Of a stretch of 64,000 nt of DNA, positions 1 to 8,942 are shown piece after piece. A model generated the notes under the pieces. That model was not told the DNA's origin. It saw nothing but the letters and a program-made list of their open reading frames with translations, and made no database searches. The stretch's first letter is position 1, and each line of letters opens with the position of its first letter. The DNA lies in contig NZ_JBGQOM010000002.1 of assembly GCF_052119645.1 (NCBI RefSeq), forward strand, positions 372,001 to 436,000. The letters are read 5' to 3'. This DNA is from Paraglaciecola sp030730205 (GTDB lineage Bacteria > Pseudomonadota > Gammaproteobacteria > Enterobacterales > Alteromonadaceae). The position numbers were made by a program, and so were the translations under genes.

Positions 1-954
1 CATCATCTTTTACCTGCCTTTCCTTACGAGCATTTTAATAAGATGAGCGCTGAAGATATTAAGGCCATTTACGCCTACATCATGACGTCTATTCCAGCAG
101 TAAACCAAGTAAAAGAAGAAAATGGTATTCCGTTTCCCTTGAATATCCGCTGGTTACAAGCGGGTTGGAAATTATTATTTGCCGATACCTCTGAATTTGC
201 CAAACAAAGTGATAAGTCTGAAGATTGGAATCGCGGTGCCTATTTGTCTGAAGGCCTAGCGCATTGCGGAGCATGCCATACACCGCGCAACGCAGTTGGC
301 GCTGAAGATTATGACAACATGTACGCCGGTGCAGCGATAGACGGCTGGTATGCGCCATCTTTAACTGCAAGTAATCCCGCCCCCTTACCGTGGCAGGCTG
401 AAGACTTTTACGAATATTTAAGCACGGGGAACTCTACTTACCATGACAGTGCGGGTGGCCCCATGGCGCCGGTTGTTCACGCTGGATTATCAGCATTAAG
501 CAGTGACGATCTTATGGCTATTAGCCTCTATTTTGCGGATAAAGCAGGCAGTGTTGAGCAAAACATTAAGAACAACGAGGCCTTATTAAGTGCCATTAAT
601 GCGCAACAAGCCCTGCCTGATTTGCGTTTAGATAAGGGGGCTAACCTCTATGCCGCCGCTTGCCAATCCTGCCATTATAGTGGTCAAGATATGGTAAAAG
701 GTCGACCTTTACTGGCTCTTGGCTCTTCGCTGCATTTGGATGAACCAACCAATTTAATCAATGTTATTTTAGACGGCTTTCGCGCAGACCAAGGTATTCA
801 TGGCGTCGTAATGCCCGCGTTTAGACAAGCCTTTACTGATGAAGACATTGCAACTATCGCGGCTTATCTGCGTCAATCAGCAGGCGAAAAAGCTTGGCCC
901 AATCTTATCAGTAAAGTGGGGGAAGTCAGACGTCAGCCCCAATTTGCTCACTAA
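1..954 (+). CDS. Multiheme cytochrome c subunit of a membrane/periplasmic dehydrogenase (5' partial)
   Basis: The reading frame is open to the left edge (codons before the ATG at 43 read His-His-Leu-Leu-Pro-Ala-Phe-Pro-Tyr), so this is the C-terminal part of a longer protein and the ATG at 43 is not the true start. Two c-type heme sites are visible: CGACH (Cys75, Cys78, His79, counted from the ATG at 43) and CQSCH (Cys207, Cys210, His211). A third site is expected upstream in this family. Alcohol/aldehyde dehydrogenase cytochrome c subunits pass electrons from the partner dehydrogenase to the respiratory chain from the periplasmic side. The next two genes encode 2Fe-2S and molybdopterin subunits 18 bp downstream, so this is very likely the electron-accepting subunit of that complex. 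The substrate cannot be read from the sequence. Confidence 0.88.
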   Translation, partial: HHLLPAFPYEHFNKMSAEDIKAIYAYIMTSIPAVNQVKEENGIPFPLNIRWLQAGWKLLFADTSEFAKQSDKSEDWNRGAYLSEGLAHCGACHTPRNAVGAEDYDNMYAGAAIDGWYAPSLTASNPAPLPWQAEDFYEYLSTGNSTYHDSAGGPMAPVVHAGLSALSSDDLMAISLYFADKAGSVEQNIKNNEALLSAINAQQALPDLRLDKGANLYAAACQSCHYSGQDMVKGRPLLALGSSLHLDEPTNLINVILDGFRADQGIHGVVMPAFRQAFTDEDIATIAAYLRQSAGEKAWPNLISKVGEVRRQPQFAH

Positions 955-972
955 TTCGCAAGGAAACTCAAG

Positions 973-1455
973 ATGGCAACATTTAATCTAAACGGTAAAA
1001 CAGTTACGGCAGACGTAGAAAGCGACACGCCGCTATTGTGGGTTATTCGCGATGAATTAGGCTTTACCGGCACTAAATTTGGCTGTGGTATCGGCACTTG
1101 TGGGGCCTGCACTGTGCATGTGGGTGGGAGATCAACTCGCTCATGCATCACCCCTGTCGTCGCGGTAGAAGGGGCAAACATCACCACTATCGAAGGTTTA
1201 TCAGCAGATGGCGACCACCCAGTGCAAGTCGCTTGGCAAGCGCTGCAAGTGCCACAATGTGGCTACTGTCAATCTGGACAAATCATGCAGGCGGCCGCAT
1301 TGCTCAAGGATATCCCAAATCCGACTGATGCTGAAATTGATGCTGTTATGAGTGGAAATTTATGTCGCTGCATGACTTATGTTCGCATTCGTCAAGCCAT
1401 ACACGATGCCGCTGCCGCGACCACTCAGGCAGAGAAGGAGAATAACAATGCGTAA
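973..1455 (+). CDS. 2Fe-2S subunit of molybdenum hydroxylase-type dehydrogenase
   Basis: This 160-residue protein has the two-domain layout of small subunits of isoquinoline 1-oxidoreductase/aldehyde oxidoreductase enzymes. The N-terminal plant-ferredoxin-like domain carries Cys38, Cys43, Cys46 and Cys58 (motif CGIGTCGACTVHVGG). The C-terminal helical domain carries Cys96, Cys99, Cys131 and Cys133 (CGYCQSG and LCRC). Two 2Fe-2S clusters are therefore expected, carrying electrons from the molybdenum site to the cytochrome encoded upstream. An AAGGA ribosome-binding site lies at 960-964, before the ATG. The 3' end overlaps the next gene by 8 bp, which supports one operon and translational coupling. 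Confidence 0.93.
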   Translation: MATFNLNGKTVTADVESDTPLLWVIRDELGFTGTKFGCGIGTCGACTVHVGGRSTRSCITPVVAVEGANITTIEGLSADGDHPVQVAWQALQVPQCGYCQSGQIMQAAALLKDIPNPTDAEIDAVMSGNLCRCMTYVRIRQAIHDAAAATTQAEKENNNA

Positions 1456-3754
1456 ATTAGGTAACACACATACCGGCGCAACTGGCGTGACTCGCCGTGG
1501 ATTCTTAATTGGTATGACAGCCGCGGGCGTGAGTTTTGGTTTTCCACGTACTTGGGCCGCCATGGATCCAGCAACACCAAACGGTGCAGTGCTACCGGAT
1601 GCCGCCCAAGTGTATGAGCCTTCGTTATGGTATTCCATCGATAGCGCCGGAAAAATTAAAGTAAACATCATTCGAGCTGAAATGGGTCAGCACGTAGGTA
1701 CCTCTATTGCCCGTATATTGGCAGAGGAGCTGGAAGCCGATTGGCAAGACATTGAAATCATTCACGTAGACAGCAATGAAAAGTGGGGGCTCATGGTCAC
1801 AGGCGGCAGTTGGTCTGTGTCGCAAAGCTGGTCAGTTTACCGTCAAGCGGGTGCGGCAGGTAAAACCGCCTTACTCGAAGCCGCCGCCAAACAATGGAAC
1901 ATATCACCGAGTAAGTGTCAGGCCATTAAAGGCAAGATAGTTTATGGGAATAAAACACTGAGTTATGGGGAGTTAGTCGCCACAGGATTAAGCCGCCAAT
2001 TCAGCGAGGATGAACTTAAAGCCTTACCTTTAAAAGCGAATAAAGACCTAAGCCTTGTGGGACATCACGTCACCTCCTTAGATATCGTTAACAAAACCAA
2101 TGGTAATGCCCTATTTGGTATCGATGCGAAGATCGAAGGCATGGTTTACGCCTGCCCTATCTTACCGCCGACTCGTAATGGCTCATCAGTTGCTAGCATC
2201 GATGACAGCGCAGCCAAATCAATCAAAGGCTATCAACAAACACTCGCTCTTGACGATCCGAGTGAGACCGCACCCGGTTGGGTCATGGTTATCGCTTCCA
2301 GTTTTTATGCTGCGCAAAAGGCGGCTAAAAAAGTCAAAGTAACATGGCAAGCTGGTGCAGCGGCTTCTGTGTCAGAAGCAGATTTTATGGCCGAGGGAAG
2401 GAAATTAATTCAAGACCCCAAACAAGGCGCTATTTTAGACACGGGCAGTCACGACACCGACACAGCCTTTACCCAAGCAGCGTCAAGCCTTGAGCAAGAA
2501 TACCTGACCCATACTGTCTTACATGCCCAAATGGAGCCTTTAAACGCCTTAGCCTTTTTAAATAGCGATAAGATCTGGGAAGTGCATTCAGGTTGTCAAT
2601 GGCAATCACTGACCTTGCCTTCGCTCGCTGCGGCGCTTGGCGTCACAGAAAAAGATATTATTATTCGCAGCTATTTACTTGGCGGTGGTTTTGGTCGTCG
2701 ATTAAACGGCGACTATACCGTACCTGCTGCATTAGCATCTAAAGCCTTAGGCGGCAAACCGGTTAAAATGGTATTAATGCGCCCAGAAGACTTACAGTTT
2801 GACAGCCCCCGTTCGTCCTCCGTTCAGCTTCTAAAAATGGCGTTTGACCAAGACAAAAAAGTCAGCGCCATGGAGCATCATGCAGCAGCAGGTTGGCCCA
2901 CTAAAGTGATGGTGCCGGTATTTATGCCCAAAGGCACGAATGGCGAGTCATATGATCCCTTTTCAATCTCTGGGGCCGATCATTGGTACAGTGTGGGAGC
3001 GCAAAAAGTACGAGCTATCTCAAACGAGCTAGCTAATTCATCCTTTAGACCAGGTTGGCTACGCTCAGTAGGCCCGGGGTGGACGGGCTGGGCTGTGGAA
3101 AGCTTTATGGACGAAGCCGCTCATCATGTGGGCGCTGATCCTCTGACTTTTCGCCTAGATCATCTTATTGCTGAAGGGCGCAATGCAGGCGTTGAGCCTA
3201 TATCAATCGGTGGAGCAGCGCGCCAAGCGGCCGTCTTGAAAAAAGCCGCAGCAATGATTGGTTGGGGTCAAGCCCAAGCGCCCGATACCGGTTTAGGTAT
3301 TGCCTCTACTTTTGGCCAAGAACGCGACATGCCAACGTGGGTGGCGGTTGCTGTTCAAGTGCATGTCAATAAAAGCAATGGCTTGGTGACTGTGCAAAAA
3401 CTGCATGTTGCGGTTGACGCTGGCATCATCGTGGATCCAGACGGTGCCGAAGCACAGTGTCAAGGTGCGGCCTTGTGGGGCTTATCTATGGCATTGTACG
3501 AAGGAACTGAGTTTGTAAACGGTAAAATCAAAGACGCCAACTTTGATACCTATACGCCACTACGCCTGAGTCAAACACCTGAGGTTAAAGTCGAGTTTAT
3601 CCCCAGCACAGCGGCACCAGCAGGTTTGGGTGAGCCAGCCACAACACCAGTGGCTCCCGCTATCGCAAATGCCATATTTAATGCCGTGGGAGTGCGCTTA
3701 CGCTCTCTACCGATGACACCTAATGATGTGAAAGCCGCGCTGGCCAAAGCCTAG
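1448..3754 (+). CDS. Molybdopterin-binding subunit of aldehyde/isoquinoline oxidoreductase family, Tat-exported
   Basis: The protein has 768 residues from the ATG at 1448, chosen because it overlaps the 2Fe-2S gene by 8 bp and follows GAGAAGGAG. An earlier in-frame start at 1379 would lie deep inside that gene. A twin-arginine signal is plain: TRRGFLIG with Arg16-Arg17, then a hydrophobic stretch to about residue 37. The body matches xanthine-dehydrogenase-family large subunits that bind molybdopterin cytosine dinucleotide, with GGGFGRR in the middle and the C-terminal GLGEPATTPVAP segment that carries the catalytic Glu in this family. Together with the two upstream genes it would form a three-subunit periplasmic dehydrogenase for an aldehyde or N-heterocycle. 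A terminator follows the stop codon. Confidence 0.93.
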   Translation: MRKLGNTHTGATGVTRRGFLIGMTAAGVSFGFPRTWAAMDPATPNGAVLPDAAQVYEPSLWYSIDSAGKIKVNIIRAEMGQHVGTSIARILAEELEADWQDIEIIHVDSNEKWGLMVTGGSWSVSQSWSVYRQAGAAGKTALLEAAAKQWNISPSKCQAIKGKIVYGNKTLSYGELVATGLSRQFSEDELKALPLKANKDLSLVGHHVTSLDIVNKTNGNALFGIDAKIEGMVYACPILPPTRNGSSVASIDDSAAKSIKGYQQTLALDDPSETAPGWVMVIASSFYAAQKAAKKVKVTWQAGAAASVSEADFMAEGRKLIQDPKQGAILDTGSHDTDTAFTQAASSLEQEYLTHTVLHAQMEPLNALAFLNSDKIWEVHSGCQWQSLTLPSLAAALGVTEKDIIIRSYLLGGGFGRRLNGDYTVPAALASKALGGKPVKMVLMRPEDLQFDSPRSSSVQLLKMAFDQDKKVSAMEHHAAAGWPTKVMVPVFMPKGTNGESYDPFSISGADHWYSVGAQKVRAISNELANSSFRPGWLRSVGPGWTGWAVESFMDEAAHHVGADPLTFRLDHLIAEGRNAGVEPISIGGAARQAAVLKKAAAMIGWGQAQAPDTGLGIASTFGQERDMPTWVAVAVQVHVNKSNGLVTVQKLHVAVDAGIIVDPDGAEAQCQGAALWGLSMALYEGTEFVNGKIKDANFDTYTPLRLSQTPEVKVEFIPSTAAPAGLGEPATTPVAPAIANAIFNAVGVRLRSLPMTPNDVKAALAKA

Positions 3755-3766
3755 TTTTCTTTACTC

Positions 3767-3791
3767 AACCCGCTCTTGTAGCGGGTTTTTA
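3767..3791 (+). terminator. Rho-independent terminator after the dehydrogenase operon
   Basis: A 7-bp stem, AACCCGC (3767-3773) with GCGGGTT (3781-3787), closes a 7-nt loop and runs into a T tract. It starts 13 bp after the stop of the molybdopterin subunit and separates it from the convergent permease gene. Confidence 0.85.
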
Positions 3792-3799
3792 TTAGCCAC

Positions 3800-5176
3800 T
3801 TAAAAGATCAGACTTAACACCCACGCTAAAATAAAGGCAATGGTACCCAAGAGTGTTTCCATCACCGTCCATGTTTTTAGCGTGGTGCTTTCATCCATGT
3901 TAAATAAACGGCTAACCAACCAGAACCCTGAATCATTAAAATGCGATAACACCGTTGCGCCACCCGCAATGGCAATCACGATAAAACAAAGATCTAAGGA
4001 TGATAAACCCGTGCTGGCCGCCACCATCGGTGAAATAAGTGCCGCCGCGGTGGTTAATGCAACCGTTGCTGACCCCTGAGCCACCCGCAAACAAGCTGAA
4101 ATAACAAAAGCTGCAACAATTACCGGCAAGCCGATACCACTTAACAAGGTGGTTAATGCCTCGCCAATGCCACTGGCCCGCAGTACACCACCAAACATGC
4201 CTCCCGCACCCGTGACTAAAATAATGCCGCAAATAGGCGCTAAGGATTCACCGCACCAAGATTCCATTTGTTTCATACCAAAGCGTTTATGAAATAACCA
4301 TAAGCACAACATCAAGGTGATCAGCAAGGCCACAGGGGTTTTACCAATAAGACGTAAAAAATCAATCCAACGAGAGTTTGATTCGATAAGACCAGCTGAT
4401 AACAAGGTGTTCAAGCCTGTGTCCAAAAATATAAGTAACACGGGTAACAGCAAGATCATAATCACGCTGGAAAATGCTGGCAAGGGGTGAGCGCTCTCAT
4501 GCACACTTGGCGCAAACAAACGATTATCAAGTTCAACCAAGAATTTTTTACCCGCATAGAGGGCAAAAAGATAGGCCCCAACATACCAAGTGGGAATAGC
4601 AATAAGTAGCCCAACCATCAATAACAAGCCGATGTCAGCCCCTAAAAAATCAGCGGCAGCAACAGGACCTGGATGAGGCGGCACAAAAGCATGCATCACT
4701 GCAAATGCGCCAGCCGCAGGGAGAGCATAAAGTAACAAAGAGCCGCCAAAGCGCCGCGCAACACTAAAAATAATCGGCATCATCACAATTAGCCCCGCGT
4801 CAAAAAAGATCGGAAAACCAAAACACAAAGACGCAACACCTAAGGCCAATGGCGCTTTCGATGGGCCAAATAAACTGACTAATCTTTCTGCTAGTACTTG
4901 CGCACCGCCTGACACTTCAAGCAATTTACCAATCATCGCGCCAAGTCCCACCAACAGTGCCACTGAAGCAAGGGTGCCACCAAAACTCGACAGTAAAGTG
5001 GGCACAATCGCATCTAAGGCAATACCCGAGGCTGCAGCGGTCACTAAACTAACGACACAAAGTGCCACAAATGCATGTACTTTTACAAAGACAATAAGCC
5101 ACAACAAGGCCGCTACGGCACCCAGTGCAACCAGTAGTAAATAACTTGATTCAGTCAAAATGACACTGGTATCCAT
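3800..5176 (-). CDS. GntP-family gluconate/organic acid permease
   Basis: The 458-residue protein consists almost entirely of hydrophobic helices (about 12-14). It carries the GntP-family segment around residues 120-145 with FGFPIFFDAGLIV, and the C-terminal GGATVLSHFNDSGFW, both typical of gluconate:H+ symporters. Members import gluconate or related sugar acids or hydroxy acids across the inner membrane. It stands alone: no kinase, regulator or dehydratase gene adjoins it, so the substrate is open. It converges on the dehydrogenase operon. Family assignment is firm; substrate is not. Confidence 0.9.
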   Translation of the reverse strand: MDTSVILTESSYLLLVALGAVAALLWLIVFVKVHAFVALCVVSLVTAAASGIALDAIVPTLLSSFGGTLASVALLVGLGAMIGKLLEVSGGAQVLAERLVSLFGPSKAPLALGVASLCFGFPIFFDAGLIVMMPIIFSVARRFGGSLLLYALPAAGAFAVMHAFVPPHPGPVAAADFLGADIGLLLMVGLLIAIPTWYVGAYLFALYAGKKFLVELDNRLFAPSVHESAHPLPAFSSVIMILLLPVLLIFLDTGLNTLLSAGLIESNSRWIDFLRLIGKTPVALLITLMLCLWLFHKRFGMKQMESWCGESLAPICGIILVTGAGGMFGGVLRASGIGEALTTLLSGIGLPVIVAAFVISACLRVAQGSATVALTTAAALISPMVAASTGLSSLDLCFIVIAIAGGATVLSHFNDSGFWLVSRLFNMDESTTLKTWTVMETLLGTIAFILAWVLSLIF

Positions 5177-5332
5177 ACTATTTTTACCACCTGAAAATTG
5201 TTACTGTTTTGTTAAACAAAAGATTGAATACACATCAGAACAACAATGCTAGTTTTATTTTTAGTAATCAAGTTTTGAAATTACGCTGAATCAATTAGGA
5301 TAGGGTTCGCGGCCAACCAACACGAAAATCAA

Positions 5333-5872
5333 ATGAATAGGGTTATGCCAATGAAACGTATATTTCTAACTAGTTTCACCCTTATTAACCTGTGTTTTTG
5401 CTTCCCAATATGGGCAAATGCAGACATGAAGAACACCCTAACATTCCAAGCGGAACAGGGCTCTCCTCGGGCCAAAATAAGCGATGTGAAGTGGTTAGAA
5501 GGATACTGGAAAGGTCAAATTTGGGGAGGCCAAGCAGAAGAGCTGTGGTCAGGCCCTTCAGCAGGTAGCATGATGGCAAGTTTTAAATTTGCAGCGGATA
5601 ACGAAGTGAACTTTTATGAAATAATCACTTTGTTTGAACAAGACGAGACCCTCGTCTTACGCCTAAAACATTTTTCAGCCGAGCTAAAAGGTTGGGAAGA
5701 CAAAGACCAGTACATGGAATTTAAATTAGTTAAATTGGCCGATAATAGCGCGTATTTTGACGGTTACACCTATCGATTGGTCAGCCCCAACGAATTACAT
5801 GTTTTTGTGGTCATGGAAGAAAATGGTGAGTTACACGAAACCAAGTTTGTCTTTACCCGTAAGTTACTTTAG
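5333..5872 (+). CDS. Secreted DUF6265-like protein
   Basis: The protein has 179 residues with a signal peptide (charged start, hydrophobic core, cleavage expected after ANA near residue 30). The mature part begins with a WLEGYWKG motif and contains EELWSGPSAGSMMASFKF. This pattern (short small-barrel domain, WxxGxW start) fits the DUF6265 family of unknown function. A second in-frame ATG at 5351 could also be the start, since neither ATG has a strong ribosome-binding site. No operon partner is evident; the next gene is also a small envelope protein but is separated by 82 bp. Confidence 0.75.
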   Translation: MNRVMPMKRIFLTSFTLINLCFCFPIWANADMKNTLTFQAEQGSPRAKISDVKWLEGYWKGQIWGGQAEELWSGPSAGSMMASFKFAADNEVNFYEIITLFEQDETLVLRLKHFSAELKGWEDKDQYMEFKLVKLADNSAYFDGYTYRLVSPNELHVFVVMEENGELHETKFVFTRKLL

Positions 5873-5954
5873 GTTTATCAATTTGCTATTCACAATGCCT
5901 ATGCTGTAAGTTGCGTAAAGCCACAATATAAATCACGTTTACAAGGATGGTCTT

Positions 5955-6464
5955 ATGACAAGCAGAAACGTCTTAATCCAACTGCTAGTTCTTTTTACCC
6001 TGTCAGGTTGTGCGGGATTCTCTGACCGCGCGCAAGAGCAAGCGAGTTCAGCCACCATTGTTAATTTTAAAGCAGACAGTGATAAAGGCACCTCAGTCGC
6101 CCAACTCATGTGTTTTAAACGCCATCTTGCTCCTTACATCGAAATCGACCGAAATGTGCCGCCTGCAGAGCATGAGATTTTTATTAGAGTCGTAGATTAT
6201 GCCTATATGCTCCCTGCCCTTCGCGATCGCACCGAGTGGGGAGGTAACATCAAAAAAGGCAGTTATTTAATGCTGAATGCGACGTTAACGGCTGGCCAAA
6301 CAGTGACGATTCAGCGCCGAGACAAAGATCGTAAGAGTTATATATGGCTCCAAGATAAAGTTACAGGCCAAGCAGTGTCGGCAGTAAAATTTACCACATT
6401 AAAACGCCAATTTAATATCAACAGCGATTACCTTGATAGAGAATGCGCCAAAGGTACAGTGTGA
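5955..6464 (+). CDS. Hypothetical lipoprotein
   Basis: This 169-residue protein starts with a lipoprotein signal: hydrophobic residues 7-17 and the lipobox LSGC with Cys19. I do not recognise the mature domain. It is mixed alpha/beta in character, with three further Cys residues and many charged residues in the second half. An AAGGA ribosome-binding site at 5942-5946 precedes the ATG. It is monocistronic and followed by a minus-oriented REP element. Membrane anchoring is well supported; function is unknown. Confidence 0.75.
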   Translation: MTSRNVLIQLLVLFTLSGCAGFSDRAQEQASSATIVNFKADSDKGTSVAQLMCFKRHLAPYIEIDRNVPPAEHEIFIRVVDYAYMLPALRDRTEWGGNIKKGSYLMLNATLTAGQTVTIQRRDKDRKSYIWLQDKVTGQAVSAVKFTTLKRQFNINSDYLDRECAKGTV

Positions 6465-6502
6465 ACAGCAAAGGTTGCCGCGAAGCGCATATGTTCTGTT
6501 GA

Positions 6503-6566
6503 TTTAACCGACAGGGATATTGATAACAGCAAGGTGGTTTTATTCGGCCGTAAACGACCTCCTACA
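6503..6566 (-). repeat. REP element (minus orientation) between convergent genes
   Basis: Read on the minus strand, this starts GTAGGAGGTCGTTTACGGCC and continues with the family spacer TTATCAATATCC. GGTCG and CGGCC can pair as a small hairpin. It lies in the gap between convergent genes, a typical REP position. Confidence 0.8.
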
Positions 6567-6603
6567 ACGTCGGCCCTACAAAAAGGTTAGGCTCTCTGGC
6601 TTT

Positions 6604-7596
6604 TTACATCCATTTTTTCCACAGCATGTATGCAAATATTCCTACAGCTATGCCCACCATACTAAAACCTAACCACGTAAACGCTTGAGGGTTTTCGGTG
6701 CCGGGCAAGCCTGCGACGTTCATACCAAAAATACCGGTTAAAAAAGACAGGGGTAAAAAGATAGCCGTCACTAACGAGAGCACGTACATCCGCATGCCTT
6801 GTTGCTCAGCAATCCGGTTGCGAAGTTCGTCTTGCAGCACCATGGCGCGTTCTTTGGCTAAATCTAAATCTTCTACATAACGGGTCATGCGATCATATTC
6901 AAAACGCAGTTGATGGATTTGCTCATCGTTTAAATTTTTCGAAATTCGTGTAATGGCATCTAAGGCATCGCGCTGCGGAGCAAGATAACGCCGAATAGCT
7001 GCCGCCTGACGCCTAGCACAGGTTAAACGTAAGCGAGATTCGTTTTGCGGCACATCCAAAGCTTCAAACTGAGTGAGTTCGTCGTCTAATTCATCCACCG
7101 TATCACTAATGCGATCAGTGATACGGCGTACAATATTAACCATCAGTTCGTGCGGTGAACTTAGGCTCATGCCTTGTTCGATACTTTCTCGCACATCTAA
7201 GATAGACAGCAAGCGACGATCTTTGCGTCGTAAAGAAATAATTTGTTTGTCTTTTACCCACATACGCAAAGACACCATGTCTTCTGGGTCAGCCTCAGGG
7301 TTGCGATTAATGCCGCGCAAATACACTAGCATGCCATCGTCAAATTGCTGCGCCTTTGGCCGCGTGTCGAGGGCGCACAACGCGTCAATTTGTGGTTTAT
7401 TTAACCCAAGTTGGCTCAACGTCTGGGCTGAGTTGATCTCATCACTTTGCATATGAACCCAAGTAAAGCCGTGGCCCTGATAAGCGTGAATATCAGCAAA
7501 CGTGCAGCGCCGGCTATGCGCTGCATCAATGATAAAACACCACAGTAAACCATCGGGGCCAGCAACACTGGCGGTTTCATTATTTTGCTTGAGCAT
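6604..7596 (-). CDS. zntB: ZntB-like CorA-family divalent cation transporter
   Basis: The 330-residue protein has the CorA superfamily layout: a large N-terminal cytoplasmic domain rich in helices, then two C-terminal membrane helices. The signature GMN sits at the end of the first helix (LTGIFGMNVAGLPG), and a basic tail (MLWKKWM) ends the protein. The N-terminus (GLLWCFIIDAA) and the TRPKAQ / YLRGINRNPEADPEDMVSLR stretch resemble ZntB rather than CorA. ZntB moves Zn2+ and related cations across the inner membrane as a pentamer. The gene stands alone between REP-containing and AT-rich spacers. Confidence 0.88.
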   Translation of the reverse strand: MLKQNNETASVAGPDGLLWCFIIDAAHSRRCTFADIHAYQGHGFTWVHMQSDEINSAQTLSQLGLNKPQIDALCALDTRPKAQQFDDGMLVYLRGINRNPEADPEDMVSLRMWVKDKQIISLRRKDRRLLSILDVRESIEQGMSLSSPHELMVNIVRRITDRISDTVDELDDELTQFEALDVPQNESRLRLTCARRQAAAIRRYLAPQRDALDAITRISKNLNDEQIHQLRFEYDRMTRYVEDLDLAKERAMVLQDELRNRIAEQQGMRMYVLSLVTAIFLPLSFLTGIFGMNVAGLPGTENPQAFTWLGFSMVGIAVGIFAYMLWKKWM

Positions 7597-7770
7597 GAAT
7601 TATCCTACTTTAAGCATCATTGGCTAAGAAAAGTATCAGCGAAATGATGCAAATCGGTGTGTGCACCATAATAAAGGGGTAGTATGTTGCTAGTAGAGTC
7701 ATGCAAATGAAAGACTTTTGTCGTTCAATTGCGTATTTTGGTCTGCAATTTATTGATAAAGGAAGTAAAC

Positions 7771-8280
7771 ATGAAGAGGATAATGAGCGGTTTATTGGTT
7801 TATTTAGGGTGCTATTCGAGCGCGCTGTACGCTGAACAATTCACTATTTCAGCAGCACAAATAAATCAACAAGTTCAGCAACGTTTTCCACTTGTCCGGC
7901 AATATGAAGAGGTTGAAGCAACCTTTTATAATCCTAAGGTCATTCTAAAATATTTGGACAACGAGATTGACATTAAACTTAAGGTGAAAGTCAGCTACCA
8001 AGGGCAAACACTCGAGGCAGATGGACTCATAAAAGGCACAACCAGTTTTCAGCAAGCCACTAATTCACTGAGATTTGACCGCCCCATCCTAGATGAGTTT
8101 TATGTGGTACAGGATAATATGAGTGATTCGACCGAAGCCATCAAGGTCGTCAAACAATCGATTGGCCCTTCTCTACCGCCGATTATCTTACTTAACTTTG
8201 AGCACCTTGATGTCAATACGCTCAGCAACGAACCCACATCAGTCACCCTATCTCCACAAGGCTTAGAGCTGGAATACTAG
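7771..8280 (+). CDS. DUF1439-family envelope protein
   Basis: The start at 7771 is chosen because AAAGGAAG sits just upstream and the protein then begins with a signal peptide (MKRIMSGLLVYLGCYSSALYA). An earlier in-frame start at 7729 would put 14 polar/hydrophobic residues before it. The 169-residue product resembles the DUF1439 family, small secreted or lipid-linked proteins of unknown role in gammaproteobacteria, with FTISAAQINQQVQQRFPL at the mature N-terminus. The Cys at residue 12 lies inside the hydrophobic stretch and does not make a good lipobox. The following DUF1275 gene begins 5 bp after the stop, so the two are probably cotranscribed. Confidence 0.78.
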   Translation: MKRIMSGLLVYLGCYSSALYAEQFTISAAQINQQVQQRFPLVRQYEEVEATFYNPKVILKYLDNEIDIKLKVKVSYQGQTLEADGLIKGTTSFQQATNSLRFDRPILDEFYVVQDNMSDSTEAIKVVKQSIGPSLPPIILLNFEHLDVNTLSNEPTSVTLSPQGLELEY

Positions 8281-8285
8281 CGATT

Positions 8286-8942
8286 GTGAGTACAAAACTA
8301 CCAAGATGGATTGAATACGGGGCGTTTATCTTGGCGTTTAGTGCCGGCTGCATCAACGTCATTGGCTTATTGGGTGTTGAGCACCAATCTATTTCTCATT
8401 TATCCGGCACGGCAACCTTAGTAGGCAGTGCCATTTTCAATCAACACCCTGCGCTATTCCATTTACTGGTTATTTTGTTGAGCTTTCTTGCGGGCGCGGC
8501 TATATCGGGTCTATTTTTGTCCGGCCGTTCAATCAATGCGGGGCGCCACTATGACTCGTTACTGGTTATTGAAGGGCTACTGTTATTAGCAGCGATGTTT
8601 TTAATGCAAAACAATTCGCTCATTGGCCACTATTTAGCATCGTGTGCCTGTGGCATTCAAAATGCACTCGCGACACGTTACAGCGGTGCAATTGTACGCA
8701 CAACTCACGTTACCGGCATTTTTACCGATCTTGGCATTATGCTGGGGGCAAGGGTGCGCGGCGAGACCATTGATAATCGTAAGATGATATTATTTATGTT
8801 GATTATTTTAGGGTTTATCAGCGGTGGCGCCGCTGGCGCTATGCTATTTAACCACTATGGATTTATCGCCTTTAGCGCGCCGATAGCCATTTGTTTTACC
8901 CTCGCCTTAAGTTACCGCTTGTTAGTTAAAAATAAGCACTAA
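8286..8942 (+). CDS. DUF1275 (YoaK-like) membrane protein
   Basis: The 218-residue protein uses a GTG start 5 bp after the preceding stop. It has about six membrane helices and the family hallmarks: GCINVIGLLG in helix 1, HLSGTAT, and later THVTGIFTDLGIMLG. DUF1275/YoaK proteins are inner-membrane proteins without a settled function. The 3' end overlaps the convergent MscS gene by 4 bp. Confidence 0.85.
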   Translation: MSTKLPRWIEYGAFILAFSAGCINVIGLLGVEHQSISHLSGTATLVGSAIFNQHPALFHLLVILLSFLAGAAISGLFLSGRSINAGRHYDSLLVIEGLLLLAAMFLMQNNSLIGHYLASCACGIQNALATRYSGAIVRTTHVTGIFTDLGIMLGARVRGETIDNRKMILFMLIILGFISGGAAGAMLFNHYGFIAFSAPIAICFTLALSYRLLVKNKH

